From JBEATZ01 sp041178545 (lineage in GTDB: Bacteria > Planctomycetota > UBA1135 > UBA2386): a stretch of DNA of 64,000 nucleotides. The translations under genes were made by a program, and so were the position numbers. A model generated the notes under the pieces. That model was given only the letters and a program-made list of their open reading frames with translations, was not told the origin of the DNA and made no database searches. Of this stretch, positions 7,884-16,441 are shown piece after piece (the stretch's first letter is position 1; each line of letters starts with the position of its first letter). Location of the stretch: assembly GCA_041178545.1 (NCBI GenBank), contig JBEGVB010000062.1, forward strand, positions 1 to 64,000. The letters run 5' to 3'.

Positions 7884-9185
7884 ATGAAGATCGCTGTCAT
7901 TGGTTCCGGTTATGTGGGCCTCGTGGTCGGCACCTGCTTCGCCGACACGGGCAACAAGATCTATTGCGTCGACGTGGACGAGAAGAAGATCGCGCGCCTC
8001 CAGGCGGGCGAGGTCCCGATCTACGAGCCCGGCCTCGAAGAGCTGATCAAGCGCAACGTCGAGGAGGGCCGGCTGCTGTTCAGCACCGACGTGGCGACGG
8101 CCATCAAGAAGGCCTCGGTGATCTTCATCGCGGTTGGCACGCCCCCCGGCGAGGACGGCAGCGCCGACCTGCGCTACGTGCTGGCGGTGGCCGACTCCAT
8201 CGGCACCCACATGGAGAGCCCCAAGACGGTGGTGCTCAAGAGCACCGTGCCGGTGGGCACCAACAAGAAGGTGCGCGCGCGCATCGCCGCCAAGACCAAG
8301 ATCGACTTCGACGTGGTGAGCAACCCCGAGTTCCTCAAGGAGGGCGCCGCCATCGAGGACTTCACCAAGCCCGACCGCGTGGTCATCGGCTGTGAGACCG
8401 AGGCAGCACGCAAGGTGATGGAGGAGCTGTACAGCCCCTACCTGCGCACCGGCAAGCCGCTGCTGTGCATGGACCCGGCCTCCGCCGAGATGACCAAGTA
8501 CGCAGCCAACGCCATGCTCGCCACCCGCATCTCGTTCATGAACGAGATGGCGCGGATCTGCGAGGTGGTAGGCGCAGACGTCAACCACGTGCGCAAGGGC
8601 ATCGGCACCGACGCGCGCATCGGCTTCCCCTTCCTCTTCGCCGGCGTCGGCTACGGCGGCTCGTGCTTCCCCAAGGACGTGCGTGCCCTCGTGCAGACCG
8701 CGAAGGAGCACGGCTACCAGCCGCACATCGTTCCTGCCGTGGAAGAGGTCAACGAGGAACAGAAGCACCTGCTGGTGCAGAAGGTGTTCAAGCACTTCGG
8801 CAAGGACCTGAAGGGCAAGCACTTCGCGCTGTGGGGCCTGGCCTTCAAGCCCAAGACCGACGACATGCGCGAGGCACCGAGCCTCGTGGTGGTCGAGGGC
8901 CTGCGTGCCGCAGGTGCCACCGTCACCGCCTTCGACCCGGAGGCGATGAAGGAGACCAAGCGCATGATCGGTGACGCGATCACCTATGCCGACAACGCAC
9001 TCGATGCCTGCAAGGGCGCCGACGCGCTGATCCTCGTGACCGAGTGGAGCGAGTTCCGCCACCTCGACCTCGAGGAGATCAAGCCGCTGCTCAAGGGCCG
9101 CGTGCTGTTCGACGGCCGCAACATCTGGGACCCCGCGCGCGTCCGCGCGCAGGGCTTCGAGTACTACGGCATCGGCATCCGCTGA
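7884..9185 (+). CDS. ugd: UDP-glucose 6-dehydrogenase
   Basis: A 433-residue cytoplasmic enzyme that oxidises UDP-glucose to UDP-glucuronate with two NAD+, supplying precursor for polysaccharides. The N-terminal Rossmann motif is GSGYVGLV. NPEFLKEGAAIEDF and the catalytic-Cys motif GGSCFPKD are present, as are the C-terminal UDP-binding segment (GLAFKPKTDDMREAPS) and a terminal GIG. The length is normal for the family. The ATG at 7884 fits the family N-terminus MKIAVIG. It stands alone, and the stop codon sits in a short hairpin (9179-9192). UDP-mannose or UDP-GlcNAc dehydrogenase are alternatives I consider less likely. Confidence 0.93.
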   Translation: MKIAVIGSGYVGLVVGTCFADTGNKIYCVDVDEKKIARLQAGEVPIYEPGLEELIKRNVEEGRLLFSTDVATAIKKASVIFIAVGTPPGEDGSADLRYVLAVADSIGTHMESPKTVVLKSTVPVGTNKKVRARIAAKTKIDFDVVSNPEFLKEGAAIEDFTKPDRVVIGCETEAARKVMEELYSPYLRTGKPLLCMDPASAEMTKYAANAMLATRISFMNEMARICEVVGADVNHVRKGIGTDARIGFPFLFAGVGYGGSCFPKDVRALVQTAKEHGYQPHIVPAVEEVNEEQKHLLVQKVFKHFGKDLKGKHFALWGLAFKPKTDDMREAPSLVVVEGLRAAGATVTAFDPEAMKETKRMIGDAITYADNALDACKGADALILVTEWSEFRHLDLEEIKPLLKGRVLFDGRNIWDPARVRAQGFEYYGIGIR

Positions 9186-9192
9186 GCAGCGG
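9179..9192 (+). terminator. Short hairpin carrying the ugd stop codon
   Basis: CCGCT (9179-9183) and AGCGG (9188-9192) pair across a 4-nt loop. The ugd TGA begins with the last base of the left arm. No U-tract follows. The minus-strand TPR gene ends at 9204, so this could act on convergent transcripts. It is weak evidence for termination. Confidence 0.25.
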
Positions 9193-9203
9193 CGCAGGCC
9201 GGG

Positions 9204-10097
9204 TCACTTCGACGTGCTGCCGCCTGCCTTCTGGGCGGCCTCGAGCTGCTGGGCGTCCTTGGCGGCACCCGTCTGCTTGTCGCGGGCCCGCTGCAGCGCG
9301 CGGCGGCTGGTCATCTCCTCCAGCAGCTTGCGCAACCGCTGGCCCTCTGCAGCATCGTCCTCGCCGGCGCCCTGCACCGCCTCCTCGGCCTGGCCGATGG
9401 CGCGCGAAGCCCCATCAAGGTCACCCTTCTCGACAAGGGCGCGGGCGAGGAAGTTGGCAGCCTCGATGACGAGGCGCGGCTTCTCCGCCGACTCCAGCGC
9501 GGCACGGAACTGCTCCAGCGCCTCCTCGTTGCGCCCCATCTCCTGCAGCAGTCGGGCCTGCCACAGCCGTGCGTCGTGGGCCCGGCTTGACGCTGGATCC
9601 AGGGCAGCAGCTGCTGCATAGCCCTGCAGCGCCGCCTCCAGCTTCTTCTGGCGTCGCTGCATGTCGGCGGCCTCCAGCGTGCCGCGCTGGCCAAAGCGTG
9701 CGGCATCGAGGGTGGCTGCCGCCAGGAACGACTGCTCGGCAAGTGCAAGGCTGCCGTGGCGACGCCACAGGTCCGCCTCGCTGAAGCGCGCACCCGCAGC
9801 CACCGTCGGCTCGGCAGCGAAGTCCAGGGCCACCTTCTCGTAGGCCCTTGCTGCCTGCTCGAGCGCTGCCAGCCGCTCGGCATCCTTCTTGCCCTTCACC
9901 TGCTCCTCCAGTGCCTTGGCGCCGCGCAGCGCCTCGCGCGCCGCACTGCTGGCTGCGGGCCGCGACGGCTTCTTTGCCGATGCCTCCACCACTGCAGGCC
10001 TGCCTGCAGGGTCCTGTGCCGACGCGGGCTGGAGCCAGCCGAGCTGGAACGAGACCAACAGGACGAGCGCCCACCCGATCTTCATCTTCGTCATCAT
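9204..10097 (-). CDS. Secreted TPR-like repeat protein
   Basis: A 297-residue protein. The ATG at 10097 is preceded by GGAAG at a 6-nt spacing. A signal peptide (KIGWALVLLVSFQLGWLQPASAQ) leads into an Ala/Glu/Lys-rich, all-helical protein with tetratricopeptide-like units such as A-L-Q-G-Y-A-A-A-A-A-L-D-P and A-L-E-Q-F-R-A-A-L. The last 60 residues are a charged coiled-coil-like tail. It lies 46 nt downstream of an ECF sigma factor gene on the same strand, so the two probably form an operon. That places this protein where an anti-sigma partner or target would be expected, but no zinc or DUF anti-sigma motif is visible. Function unknown. Confidence 0.72.
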   Translation of the reverse strand: MMTKMKIGWALVLLVSFQLGWLQPASAQDPAGRPAVVEASAKKPSRPAASSAAREALRGAKALEEQVKGKKDAERLAALEQAARAYEKVALDFAAEPTVAAGARFSEADLWRRHGSLALAEQSFLAAATLDAARFGQRGTLEAADMQRRQKKLEAALQGYAAAAALDPASSRAHDARLWQARLLQEMGRNEEALEQFRAALESAEKPRLVIEAANFLARALVEKGDLDGASRAIGQAEEAVQGAGEDDAAEGQRLRKLLEEMTSRRALQRARDKQTGAAKDAQQLEAAQKAGGSTSK

Positions 10098-10143
10098 CTT
10101 CTGCTTCCTTTCTGGTTGGTGAACCGCTGCACCGTGCAACGGC

Positions 10144-10713
10144 TCAGGGGTCGAGCAGTCCGGCACGACGTGCCTCCTGCTCGAGGATCTTGCGCAACTG
10201 GTTGCGGCTCCGGTGGAGCCGCGACTTCACGAGGTCGACACGGATGCCTGCACTTCGCGCCAGCTCGGCCGGAGCCGTGCCGTCGTAGAAGCCGACGAGC
10301 ATCGCGCGGTGGTGCGGTGCGAGGCCTGCCAGCGCCTGCGGCAGCTGCTCGACCACCCACGCGCGCTCCACCGGCACGCCGCGCAACCGGAAGGACGGCT
10401 CGTCCTCACGGACCGTGCTGGTGCGGTGCGACCCGTGCACCCACCACGACCGCGCACGCTGCTCGCGTGCCTCGCGCAGCCGCTTCTCCTCCGCAAATGC
10501 GTGTGCGCGAAGCCTCCGCGCCACCGTGCGGGCCACCGCCCCCACGCGCGAGGGGTCGCGCAGGCGGGGCAGCAGGCGGATCGAGGTCCACGCCGCCTCC
10601 TGCGCGAAGTCCTCCCTGCGCGTCTCCGTGAGCGGGTCCTTCCAGCGCTGCAGGAACCGCAGCACCTCGGCCGTGACCCGCTCTGCCTCTGCCTCGACTC
10701 GTGCATCCGACAT
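10144..10713 (-). CDS. RNA polymerase sigma factor, ECF-like (sigma-70 family)
   Basis: A 189-residue protein that would direct RNA polymerase to specific promoters. The N-terminal half (ITRL-like helices around REDFAQEAAWTSIRLL) corresponds to region 2. The C-terminal HTH (LAPHHRAMLVGFYDG, then PAELARSAGIRVDLVKSRL) corresponds to region 4. The ATG at 10713 follows GGTGAGG immediately; a GTG at 10722 is possible. Only the TPR protein gene follows it in the operon, and no anti-sigma factor gene is adjacent. Region 2.1 is weakly conserved, which is common in planctomycete ECF groups. Confidence 0.82.
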   Translation of the reverse strand: MSDARVEAEAERVTAEVLRFLQRWKDPLTETRREDFAQEAAWTSIRLLPRLRDPSRVGAVARTVARRLRAHAFAEEKRLREAREQRARSWWVHGSHRTSTVREDEPSFRLRGVPVERAWVVEQLPQALAGLAPHHRAMLVGFYDGTAPAELARSAGIRVDLVKSRLHRSRNQLRKILEQEARRAGLLDP

Positions 10714-10809
10714 CCTCACCACCGCCCTTGCGGTGCGACGGTCGGTGGGACGCCTGCAACTGGAGGGGAACGGGAGCGGCGAGAACGGACACTCGGGTCC
10801 GCGGAATCG

Positions 10810-11544
10810 TCAGCCTGCCGACTTGGGCGCGGCCAGCTCGTCCTCGCGTGCGCTGGTGCCGTTGAGCCGGGCGATGCGCTGCATGATCAGCGTGGTGGCC
10901 GCCTGCAGCCGCGTCTTGCGGTCCGGGGCGGCCGCCTCGAGTTCTGCCGGCAGGATCGGCGCGCCGAAGCGGATCGTGATGCGGCGCGGGCGCGGGAACC
11001 ACGCACCCACCGGGAACGCAGCGTGGGCGCCCTCGATGCCCACGGGGAGGATGGGCGCGCCTGCTGCGAGCACGAGACTGACGGCACCAGGGTTGCCAAG
11101 GAGCAGGCCTCCGTCCCGGCTGATGCCGCCCTCGGGGAAGATGCCGAGCACGCGTCCCTGCTCCAGCACCGACCGTGCCGCACGCAGGGCCTCGCGGTTG
11201 CCGTTGCGCACCGACACCGGGATCGCCTTGTTCCAGCGGTAGAACCACCCCATCAGCGGCGAGCGCCAGATCACCTCGGTCATCAGGAAGGTGACGCGGC
11301 GGCGCAGCACGGCGCCGAGCAGGATGGGGTCGAGGTAGGAGGTGTGGTTTGGGGCCAGCACCAGGGCACCCTGCAGCGGCGGTCGCCCCTCGACACGCAC
11401 ACGGAACCACAGTCGTGCGGCGATGCCGAAGGTGGCCCAGAAGAGCCAGAACAGCAGGTTGTTGAGCCGTCCCGGCGGCGCCGCGAGGTCTGGCGCGGGC
11501 GGCCGCGCTGCGGCCGGGGCAGGGGCTGCGCCGGGTTCGGTCAC
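10810..11544 (-). CDS. plsC: 1-acyl-sn-glycerol-3-phosphate acyltransferase (PlsC family)
   Basis: A 244-residue membrane-associated enzyme that transfers an acyl chain to lysophosphatidate in phospholipid synthesis. Motif I is N-H-T-S-Y-L-D (NHxxxxD), motif III is FPEGGIS, and LPVGIEGA matches the later motif. A hydrophobic segment (LLFWLFWATFGIAARLW) precedes motif I, preceded by an Ala/Pro-rich N-terminus. The start is a GTG at 11544, 17 nt after the upstream gene's stop, so the two are probably co-transcribed. The family is large, and acylation of another lipid is possible. Confidence 0.85.
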   Translation of the reverse strand: MTEPGAAPAPAAARPPAPDLAAPPGRLNNLLFWLFWATFGIAARLWFRVRVEGRPPLQGALVLAPNHTSYLDPILLGAVLRRRVTFLMTEVIWRSPLMGWFYRWNKAIPVSVRNGNREALRAARSVLEQGRVLGIFPEGGISRDGGLLLGNPGAVSLVLAAGAPILPVGIEGAHAAFPVGAWFPRPRRITIRFGAPILPAELEAAAPDRKTRLQAATTLIMQRIARLNGTSAREDELAAPKSAG

Positions 11545-11560
11545 TGCAGCCCCGCGCGCA

Positions 11561-12616
11561 TCACTTGTTCTTGGCGCGCTCGGCCCACTCGCTGTTGGGG
11601 TACTCGTTCATCAGGATGTAGCGGCAGCGACCGCTGATCAGGCGCGAGTCCTCGCCGCCCCACTTGTCGGCCGCGAGGATGGCGTGGTACAGCGCCTCGG
11701 CCTGCAGGCTGGGCCAGCTGTCCTTGGTGACGACGCGCACGCGCAGGAACTTGAGGAGGGCCTCCTTGAAGACCTCCTTCTTGCTCGCGTCGCCGGACTC
11801 GAGGTCCAGCATGCCGAGGCCCAGGTAGGCACCGGCCAGCGTGTTGTCGTCCACCGACTCCTTGCCCATCAGGTCGGTGTAGATGGCGCGGGCACCCTCC
11901 AGGTCCTTGGTCTCGCGCAGGCTGTTGGCCAGCTGCACGTTGGCGCGGTTGGCGACAAGCGGGAACGAACCCGCAGCGCGGGCCACGATCTCGCGCAGCT
12001 TGGACTGGAAGGCCGGCTTCTGCAGCGATCCCTCCAGCGCCCCGGCGAGGGCCACGAGGAACTCGGCCTCGACCTGCAGGCCTTGGGGCCAGGCGCCGGT
12101 CGTGGCGTCGGCCTGGTACTTCTTGGCCACGGCCATGGCGTTCTGGCCGCCGCGCGGACCGCGCCCGGCGTAGGTCTCGAACTTGAGGCGGTAGACGTCG
12201 GCCACGGTGCCGGCCTCGGGGATCGCCTTCTGCAGCTCGTCGAGCGCGCCAAAGGCCTCTGCCTCCATGCCGGCATCGAGGTAGGCGTTGGCAGCGGCCA
12301 CGAAGCCCAGCTGCGCCATGAGGACGTTCTTGTCGCCCACGAGGTCGCGGGCCACGGGCATGTAGAGGTTGCCGTCCTTGGACGACACACCGCGACGGTA
12401 GGTGTCGGCGAACTTCGCCAGCTCGACCTTGGCCACGCGGTCCGTGCCCACCGAGGTCGCGCCGCCGTTCTTGGGCACGTACTTCAGCTCGCGGATGTCG
12501 AAGCTCTGGACCTTGCAGCCGTCGAGCACCTCGCCGGAGGTGAGGGTCACCTTGTCCTCCTGGGCGAACAGGGGTGCAGCGAGGACGAACAGCAGGCCGG
12601 GGAGGATGGCTTTCAT
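11561..12616 (-). CDS. Secreted helical-repeat (TPR-like) protein
   Basis: A 351-residue protein starting at the ATG at 12616 with a clean signal peptide (MKAILPGLLFVLAAPLFAQ). After a short beta segment (DKVTLTSGEVLDGCKV) resembling small N-terminal SH3-like pieces of planctomycete secreted proteins, the rest is alpha-helical repeats with the TPR-like pattern A-x-x-x-Y-x-x-L/A (for example AIYTDLMGKESVDDNTLAGA). It ends NSEWAERAKNK, as in TPR proteins where the last helix caps a repeat. It is probably periplasmic or exported. It lies upstream of plsC by 16 nt. Function unknown. Confidence 0.7.
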   Translation of the reverse strand: MKAILPGLLFVLAAPLFAQEDKVTLTSGEVLDGCKVQSFDIRELKYVPKNGGATSVGTDRVAKVELAKFADTYRRGVSSKDGNLYMPVARDLVGDKNVLMAQLGFVAAANAYLDAGMEAEAFGALDELQKAIPEAGTVADVYRLKFETYAGRGPRGGQNAMAVAKKYQADATTGAWPQGLQVEAEFLVALAGALEGSLQKPAFQSKLREIVARAAGSFPLVANRANVQLANSLRETKDLEGARAIYTDLMGKESVDDNTLAGAYLGLGMLDLESGDASKKEVFKEALLKFLRVRVVTKDSWPSLQAEALYHAILAADKWGGEDSRLISGRCRYILMNEYPNSEWAERAKNK

Positions 12617-12726
12617 GGCGGTCGGAGGGGTTCTGGGCCGGGCGAGCCCGCAATCGGGGTGGGGATCATGCCAGCGCCCCCGGCGGAGGACAACGAGAAG
12701 GGGGCGGGCGGGGTTCACGGGGTGTG

Positions 12727-12778
12727 GCACCGGCGGGACGGCCTGCCGTACCGGGACGAGGCCTGCCCCTGCCGGTGC
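12727..12778 (+). promoter_or_regulatory. Two-tier RNA hairpin just upstream of a ribosome-binding site
   Basis: GCACCGGCGGG (12727-12737) pairs with CCTGCCGGTGC (12768-12778) with one G-T mismatch. Inside the loop, ACGGC (12738-12742) pairs with GCCGT (12745-12749). The structure ends 5 nt before the GGAGGTGG ribosome-binding site (12784-12791) of the gene at 12798. It could be a leader element or a chance GC-rich pairing. Confidence 0.35.
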
Positions 12779-12797
12779 ACATGGAGGTGGGACCACC

Positions 12798-13238
12798 ATG
12801 ATCGAACACCTCCAACGCCAGTTCCTCTCCCGGTGCCGCGACCCCTTGGCTGCGCGGGCCCTGCTGCGCCGCATCATGCGGTCGAGCCTCAAGGACAGCC
12901 TCGAGTGGGCAGGGCTCGAACTCGTGCCTGACCCCGAGGCGGACGGGCGCGTCGGGCAGGCCCACCTGGCAGCGGCCTTCCACGTGCCGGGGCCCCACGG
13001 GTGCGCGCTGGTCAAGATCGTGCACGTGACGAGCGCAACGGCGCGCAACGTGGAGGCGATGTTCGACGAGTACCTGCGGCTGCTGCCCGCGCTGTACACG
13101 TGGCTCGACCAGACCGGCAGGTCCGACCACCACTGCACCTACCACCTGTTGCTGGAGACGAGCCCGGACGAACTCGACGGCGACGATGCCTCGGTGGCGC
13201 CGCGAAAGAGCACGCTGGGCTGCATCCGGCGGGACTAG
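12798..13238 (+). CDS. Hypothetical protein, 146 residues
   Basis: A soluble 146-residue protein with a strong ribosome-binding site, GGAGGTGG, 6 nt before the ATG. It begins with a basic helix (MIEHLQRQFLSRCRDPLAARALLRR). An alpha/beta middle part follows with V-K-I-V-H-V-T-S. It ends with a short loop containing two adjacent His (SDHHCTYHLLL) and an acidic turn (DELDGDDA). I recognise no family. It diverges from the secreted repeat gene and converges on the sugar-binding gene: their stop codons share the CTAG at 13235-13238. A structured leader precedes it. Confidence 0.6.
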   Translation: MIEHLQRQFLSRCRDPLAARALLRRIMRSSLKDSLEWAGLELVPDPEADGRVGQAHLAAAFHVPGPHGCALVKIVHVTSATARNVEAMFDEYLRLLPALYTWLDQTGRSDHHCTYHLLLETSPDELDGDDASVAPRKSTLGCIRRD

Positions 13239-14134
13239 CGCGGTGCAGGACCCCGCACGGCTGCGAGGAAGCGGTCGACGTTGTCGGCGGTGATGAGGTC
13301 GATGCCCGTGTCGATCTTCTGGGGGATGCGCATCCCCTGCGAGGCCTGCCACAGCATGAGCAGTGCCATGGAACCCTGCAGGTCGGGGATGGTGGCCGCC
13401 GAGGCGTCGATCACCCCTGCCTTGACCTCGCGCAGGATCGGCTCGATGCCGTCCATGCTCACGAAGGTGACCTTGCCCACCCTGCCGGCCTCGCGGATCG
13501 CAGCAGCGATGCCGATCGGTCCGGACGCGTCGCAGCACAGGTAGCCCACAAGGTCCTGGTGGGCGGCAAGCACCGCTGCGGCCTGTTGCTTGGCGGTTGG
13601 GATGTCGTCGTTGTCGGTGCCACCGTCGACGACGGTGATGGCCGGGTGCTCCTGCAGCACGCGCAGCTGGGCCCGGTGGCGCTCGCGGTGGTTGGGTGCG
13701 GTGGGTACGCCCTGCATGACGGCGACCTTGCCGGACCCACCGATGCGCTGGACGAGGCGCCGGGCCGCCATGGCGCCCTGCTCGGCGAAGTCGTTGCCCA
13801 CGCTGCAGACGTTCGGGTTGGAGGACGGTGCGTCGAACACCAGCACCGGGATGCTGCGTTGCCTTGCGACGGCCAGGGCAGGCAGGTGCGCGAGCGTGTC
13901 GACGGGGTCGAGCGCGATGCCTGCAGGCGCAGTCGCCAGGACCGCCGCAAGCATCGCATCCTGCTCGGCGACTCCAGCGACCGAGGGCGGCCGGTGCTCG
14001 ACGACGATCTTGCGGCCGGTCTGTTTCTCGAGGAACTGCGCCTGTTCGCGCGCGCCGCGGTGCACCTCCTCGTACCACGGGTGGGCGACCTTGGGGACGA
14101 GGACGAAGCGCAGCGGTGTGGAGTCGTGGGCCAT
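13235..14134 (-). CDS. Sugar-type periplasmic-binding-fold protein without signal peptide
   Basis: A 299-residue protein with the two-lobed type I periplasmic-binding fold of RbsB/XylF-like proteins: FVLVPKVAHPWYEEVHRGAREQ at the start, then D-P-V-D-T-L, PVLVFDAPS, VGNDFAEQG, V-A-V-M-Q-G, and the C-terminal L-C-C-D-A-S-G-P-I-G. The ATG at 14134 gives MAHDSTPLRFVLV with no signal peptide; an upstream ATG at 14179 adds only acidic residues. There is no DNA-binding domain and no ABC transporter nearby. A cytoplasmic sugar sensor is one possibility; a mis-set start is another. It follows the large repeat protein gene by 58 nt. Confidence 0.75.
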   Translation of the reverse strand: MAHDSTPLRFVLVPKVAHPWYEEVHRGAREQAQFLEKQTGRKIVVEHRPPSVAGVAEQDAMLAAVLATAPAGIALDPVDTLAHLPALAVARQRSIPVLVFDAPSSNPNVCSVGNDFAEQGAMAARRLVQRIGGSGKVAVMQGVPTAPNHRERHRAQLRVLQEHPAITVVDGGTDNDDIPTAKQQAAAVLAAHQDLVGYLCCDASGPIGIAAAIREAGRVGKVTFVSMDGIEPILREVKAGVIDASAATIPDLQGSMALLMLWQASQGMRIPQKIDTGIDLITADNVDRFLAAVRGPAPR

Positions 14135-14192
14135 GGTGTCGGCATTGTCGGCATCGGCGAGGACCGAGTCGACAGGCAAACGTGCGTCTCGC

Positions 14193-16418
14193 TCACCAGC
14201 GCAGCTCGGCCACCGCGCGCACGCCCGCGTCGGCAGGCAGCGCGATCGTCTTCACGGCGGCGTCGTCGACGAGGAGGAAGCCGGAGGCACCGCGCTCGTG
14301 GCGCTGCACGCGCAGCACGTGCGGGCCGGCAGGCAACCCGAGCAGGTCGGCGCGCCCGTTCGCATCGGTGGTGACCTCGGCGCTCTCCTGCATGCCCGTG
14401 TGCGTGAGGAGCATGCGGAAGCGCCCCCCCTTGGCGGGCCGCTCGACGCGGATCTCGGCGTCCTCGATTGGTCGTCCCTGTCCGTCGACGAGGCGGACGA
14501 AGCGCGGCACGCTGCGCGCGAGTTCGACCACCCTGCGATGCACGCCGGGCGGCACGCCCTGCAGCGAGACCAGTTCGTGCATGCGCCCCGGCCCGTGCAC
14601 CGCGAACTCCGCACCCAGCGGCAATGGCCCCGTGGTGAAGCGGCCCTGGGCATCGGTGATGCCGGCGCCCTCGACGACCATGGAGGCGAGTGGCGCGCGC
14701 GTCTCTGGGTCCACCACCGTGCCCTGCACCACCACGCGGTCGGCGATGCCCTCGCCGCTGCGCAGCACCACGCTGTCGCCGGCGCGCACGAGCGCCGCGG
14801 CCGGGAGGTCGAGACCTTCCGGTGTGGCCTCGATGCGGTGCAAACCCGCGCCCACGGTGCGGAGCTCGAACGAGCCTTCCTCCGAGGTGGAGACGACGTC
14901 GCTGGGGAAGGAGGTGGCGAGGATCGCTGGCGCAGCCGGGTCGAGCTGGGCCAAGGTGCCTGCGGGACGGTACAGGCGCACGGTGCCAAGGATCGGCTTG
15001 CCCGCGGCATCGAGCAGCGTCCCGCGTACGGTGCCGGGTGGGACGAGCGCAACCGTCACGTCGCGCGTGCCGCCGGTGCGGTCGAAGGGCCCGAGGAACA
15101 CGGGTGCATGTCCCTCCACCGCGACCTGCACCATGCAGGGCGGTCCCGCGTCGAGCACGAGGTCGTGGCGACCGCCGGTGAAGCGGTTGCGTAGCAGTTC
15201 CCTGCCCGCATCGGCCTGCTCATGGAGGAACAGGTTGAAGCCCTTGGCATCCGATCCATCCGGCAGCGTGACGTGCAGCCGCAAGCGGAAGCGCTCGTCG
15301 TGCGCGAGCACCACGGTCACCTCGCGCTCGTCGGGCTCGACCCACCGCGACCAGGGCGCACAACCCTCGGCCTCGACAGCGAGGTGCCAGGTGGATCCGT
15401 CGACCTCGCAGCGGTAGGTGCGGGGACCGACCTCGTCGGCGCGGAACGTGCGGCGGTCGCCGCTCACCCACGCCACGTTCGGTTGTGCGGGCAGGGCCGG
15501 GACCGCACTGGTCTCGGCACGCACCTCGACCTTGCTGTCGATGCCTGGCGGCAACTCGACGCGCACCGTCACCGTGCGAGGCGCAGCAGGCCGGGCCACG
15601 ACGTGCACCTCGCAGGGCCCAGCAGGCAGGTTGCACTGCAGTTCGTAGGGGCACGTGTGGTCATCGCACTCGGCGTAGACCGAGCAGCGCCCAGCCGGCA
15701 CCTCCATCGTGGCCGTGCCCTTCGCGTCGCTGGTGACCACGATGGCATGGTCCTTCACCAGCACGTGCTCGCCCGGGCCACCGAGCACGGGTTCGGGATC
15801 CACCCGCACGGACGCACCGGCCAACGGTGCACCGCCCTCGTCCGTGACGCGCACGGTGAGACGCGCCACCTCGGGCACCACGAGCACCACCGCGTGGGGC
15901 GACTCGGCGGTGAGGAAGAACCCGCCGCGGTGCTCCATCGACCCGAACCCGGGCACGTCGGCCTCGATGCGGTCGAGGTCGCCGCGACGCACGACGTCGG
16001 CGGGGATCGAGGTGCGCAGTGCGCCACGCGCATCGGTCGTTCCCTCGTCGCGGAAGTACAGCCAGCCATCGGCCTCGCTGAGGCGGCTCCAGACGGCAGC
16101 GAGGCGCACGCCCTCGAGCTCCGTACCCGACGCGGTGCGAAGCCTCAGCACGATGCCGTCCTGCAGGGCGCCAGCGACCACGTTGCTCTTGCCGTCGAAG
16201 GACACGAAGGCCGGCAGCGGCGCCACCGGATCGGTCACCGCATCGCGCGCGAGCGGCATCGGGCCGTCACCGTCTGCAGCTGCACCCGTGACCTGCACCT
16301 GCGGCTCGCCCGACGTCGCCGGTGCGGCATCCGGCTCACTGCGCAGCAGCAGGATGCCCAGCGCCAGCAGCAGGACGCAGGACAGCAGCACGCGCACGGG
16401 CCGGAAGGATCGTCGCAC
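14193..16418 (-). CDS. Large exported protein with carboxypeptidase-regulatory-like / Ig-like domains
   Basis: A 741-residue protein starting at the GTG at 16418. One hydrophobic helix near the N-terminus (PVRVLLSCVLLLALGILLL) acts as signal or anchor. The rest is tandem beta-sandwich domains with the carboxypeptidase regulatory-like consensus: V-x-G-T-V-x-D-x-x-x-x-P-L-A-S-x-x-V, G-x-x-x-T-x-A-x-G, then G-x-F/L-P-A-G. Clear copies read APLAGASVRV, GTLLDAAGKPILGTV, GTVVDPETRAPLAS and DGQGRPIEDAEIRV. Such proteins are common on planctomycete surfaces and probably bind partners or polysaccharides. It lies 23 nt after xdhC and is probably co-transcribed. No enzymatic motif is seen. Confidence 0.75.
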   Translation of the reverse strand: MRRSFRPVRVLLSCVLLLALGILLLRSEPDAAPATSGEPQVQVTGAAADGDGPMPLARDAVTDPVAPLPAFVSFDGKSNVVAGALQDGIVLRLRTASGTELEGVRLAAVWSRLSEADGWLYFRDEGTTDARGALRTSIPADVVRRGDLDRIEADVPGFGSMEHRGGFFLTAESPHAVVLVVPEVARLTVRVTDEGGAPLAGASVRVDPEPVLGGPGEHVLVKDHAIVVTSDAKGTATMEVPAGRCSVYAECDDHTCPYELQCNLPAGPCEVHVVARPAAPRTVTVRVELPPGIDSKVEVRAETSAVPALPAQPNVAWVSGDRRTFRADEVGPRTYRCEVDGSTWHLAVEAEGCAPWSRWVEPDEREVTVVLAHDERFRLRLHVTLPDGSDAKGFNLFLHEQADAGRELLRNRFTGGRHDLVLDAGPPCMVQVAVEGHAPVFLGPFDRTGGTRDVTVALVPPGTVRGTLLDAAGKPILGTVRLYRPAGTLAQLDPAAPAILATSFPSDVVSTSEEGSFELRTVGAGLHRIEATPEGLDLPAAALVRAGDSVVLRSGEGIADRVVVQGTVVDPETRAPLASMVVEGAGITDAQGRFTTGPLPLGAEFAVHGPGRMHELVSLQGVPPGVHRRVVELARSVPRFVRLVDGQGRPIEDAEIRVERPAKGGRFRMLLTHTGMQESAEVTTDANGRADLLGLPAGPHVLRVQRHERGASGFLLVDDAAVKTIALPADAGVRAVAELRW

Positions 16419-16441
16419 GAACGGCAGTGTAGCGCGCCGGT

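Noticed and set aside
12402..12797. A longer N-terminal version of the 146-residue protein
   Set aside because: The extra 132 residues are antisense to the start of the secreted repeat gene and then cross the leader hairpin; the strong Shine-Dalgarno marks 12798.
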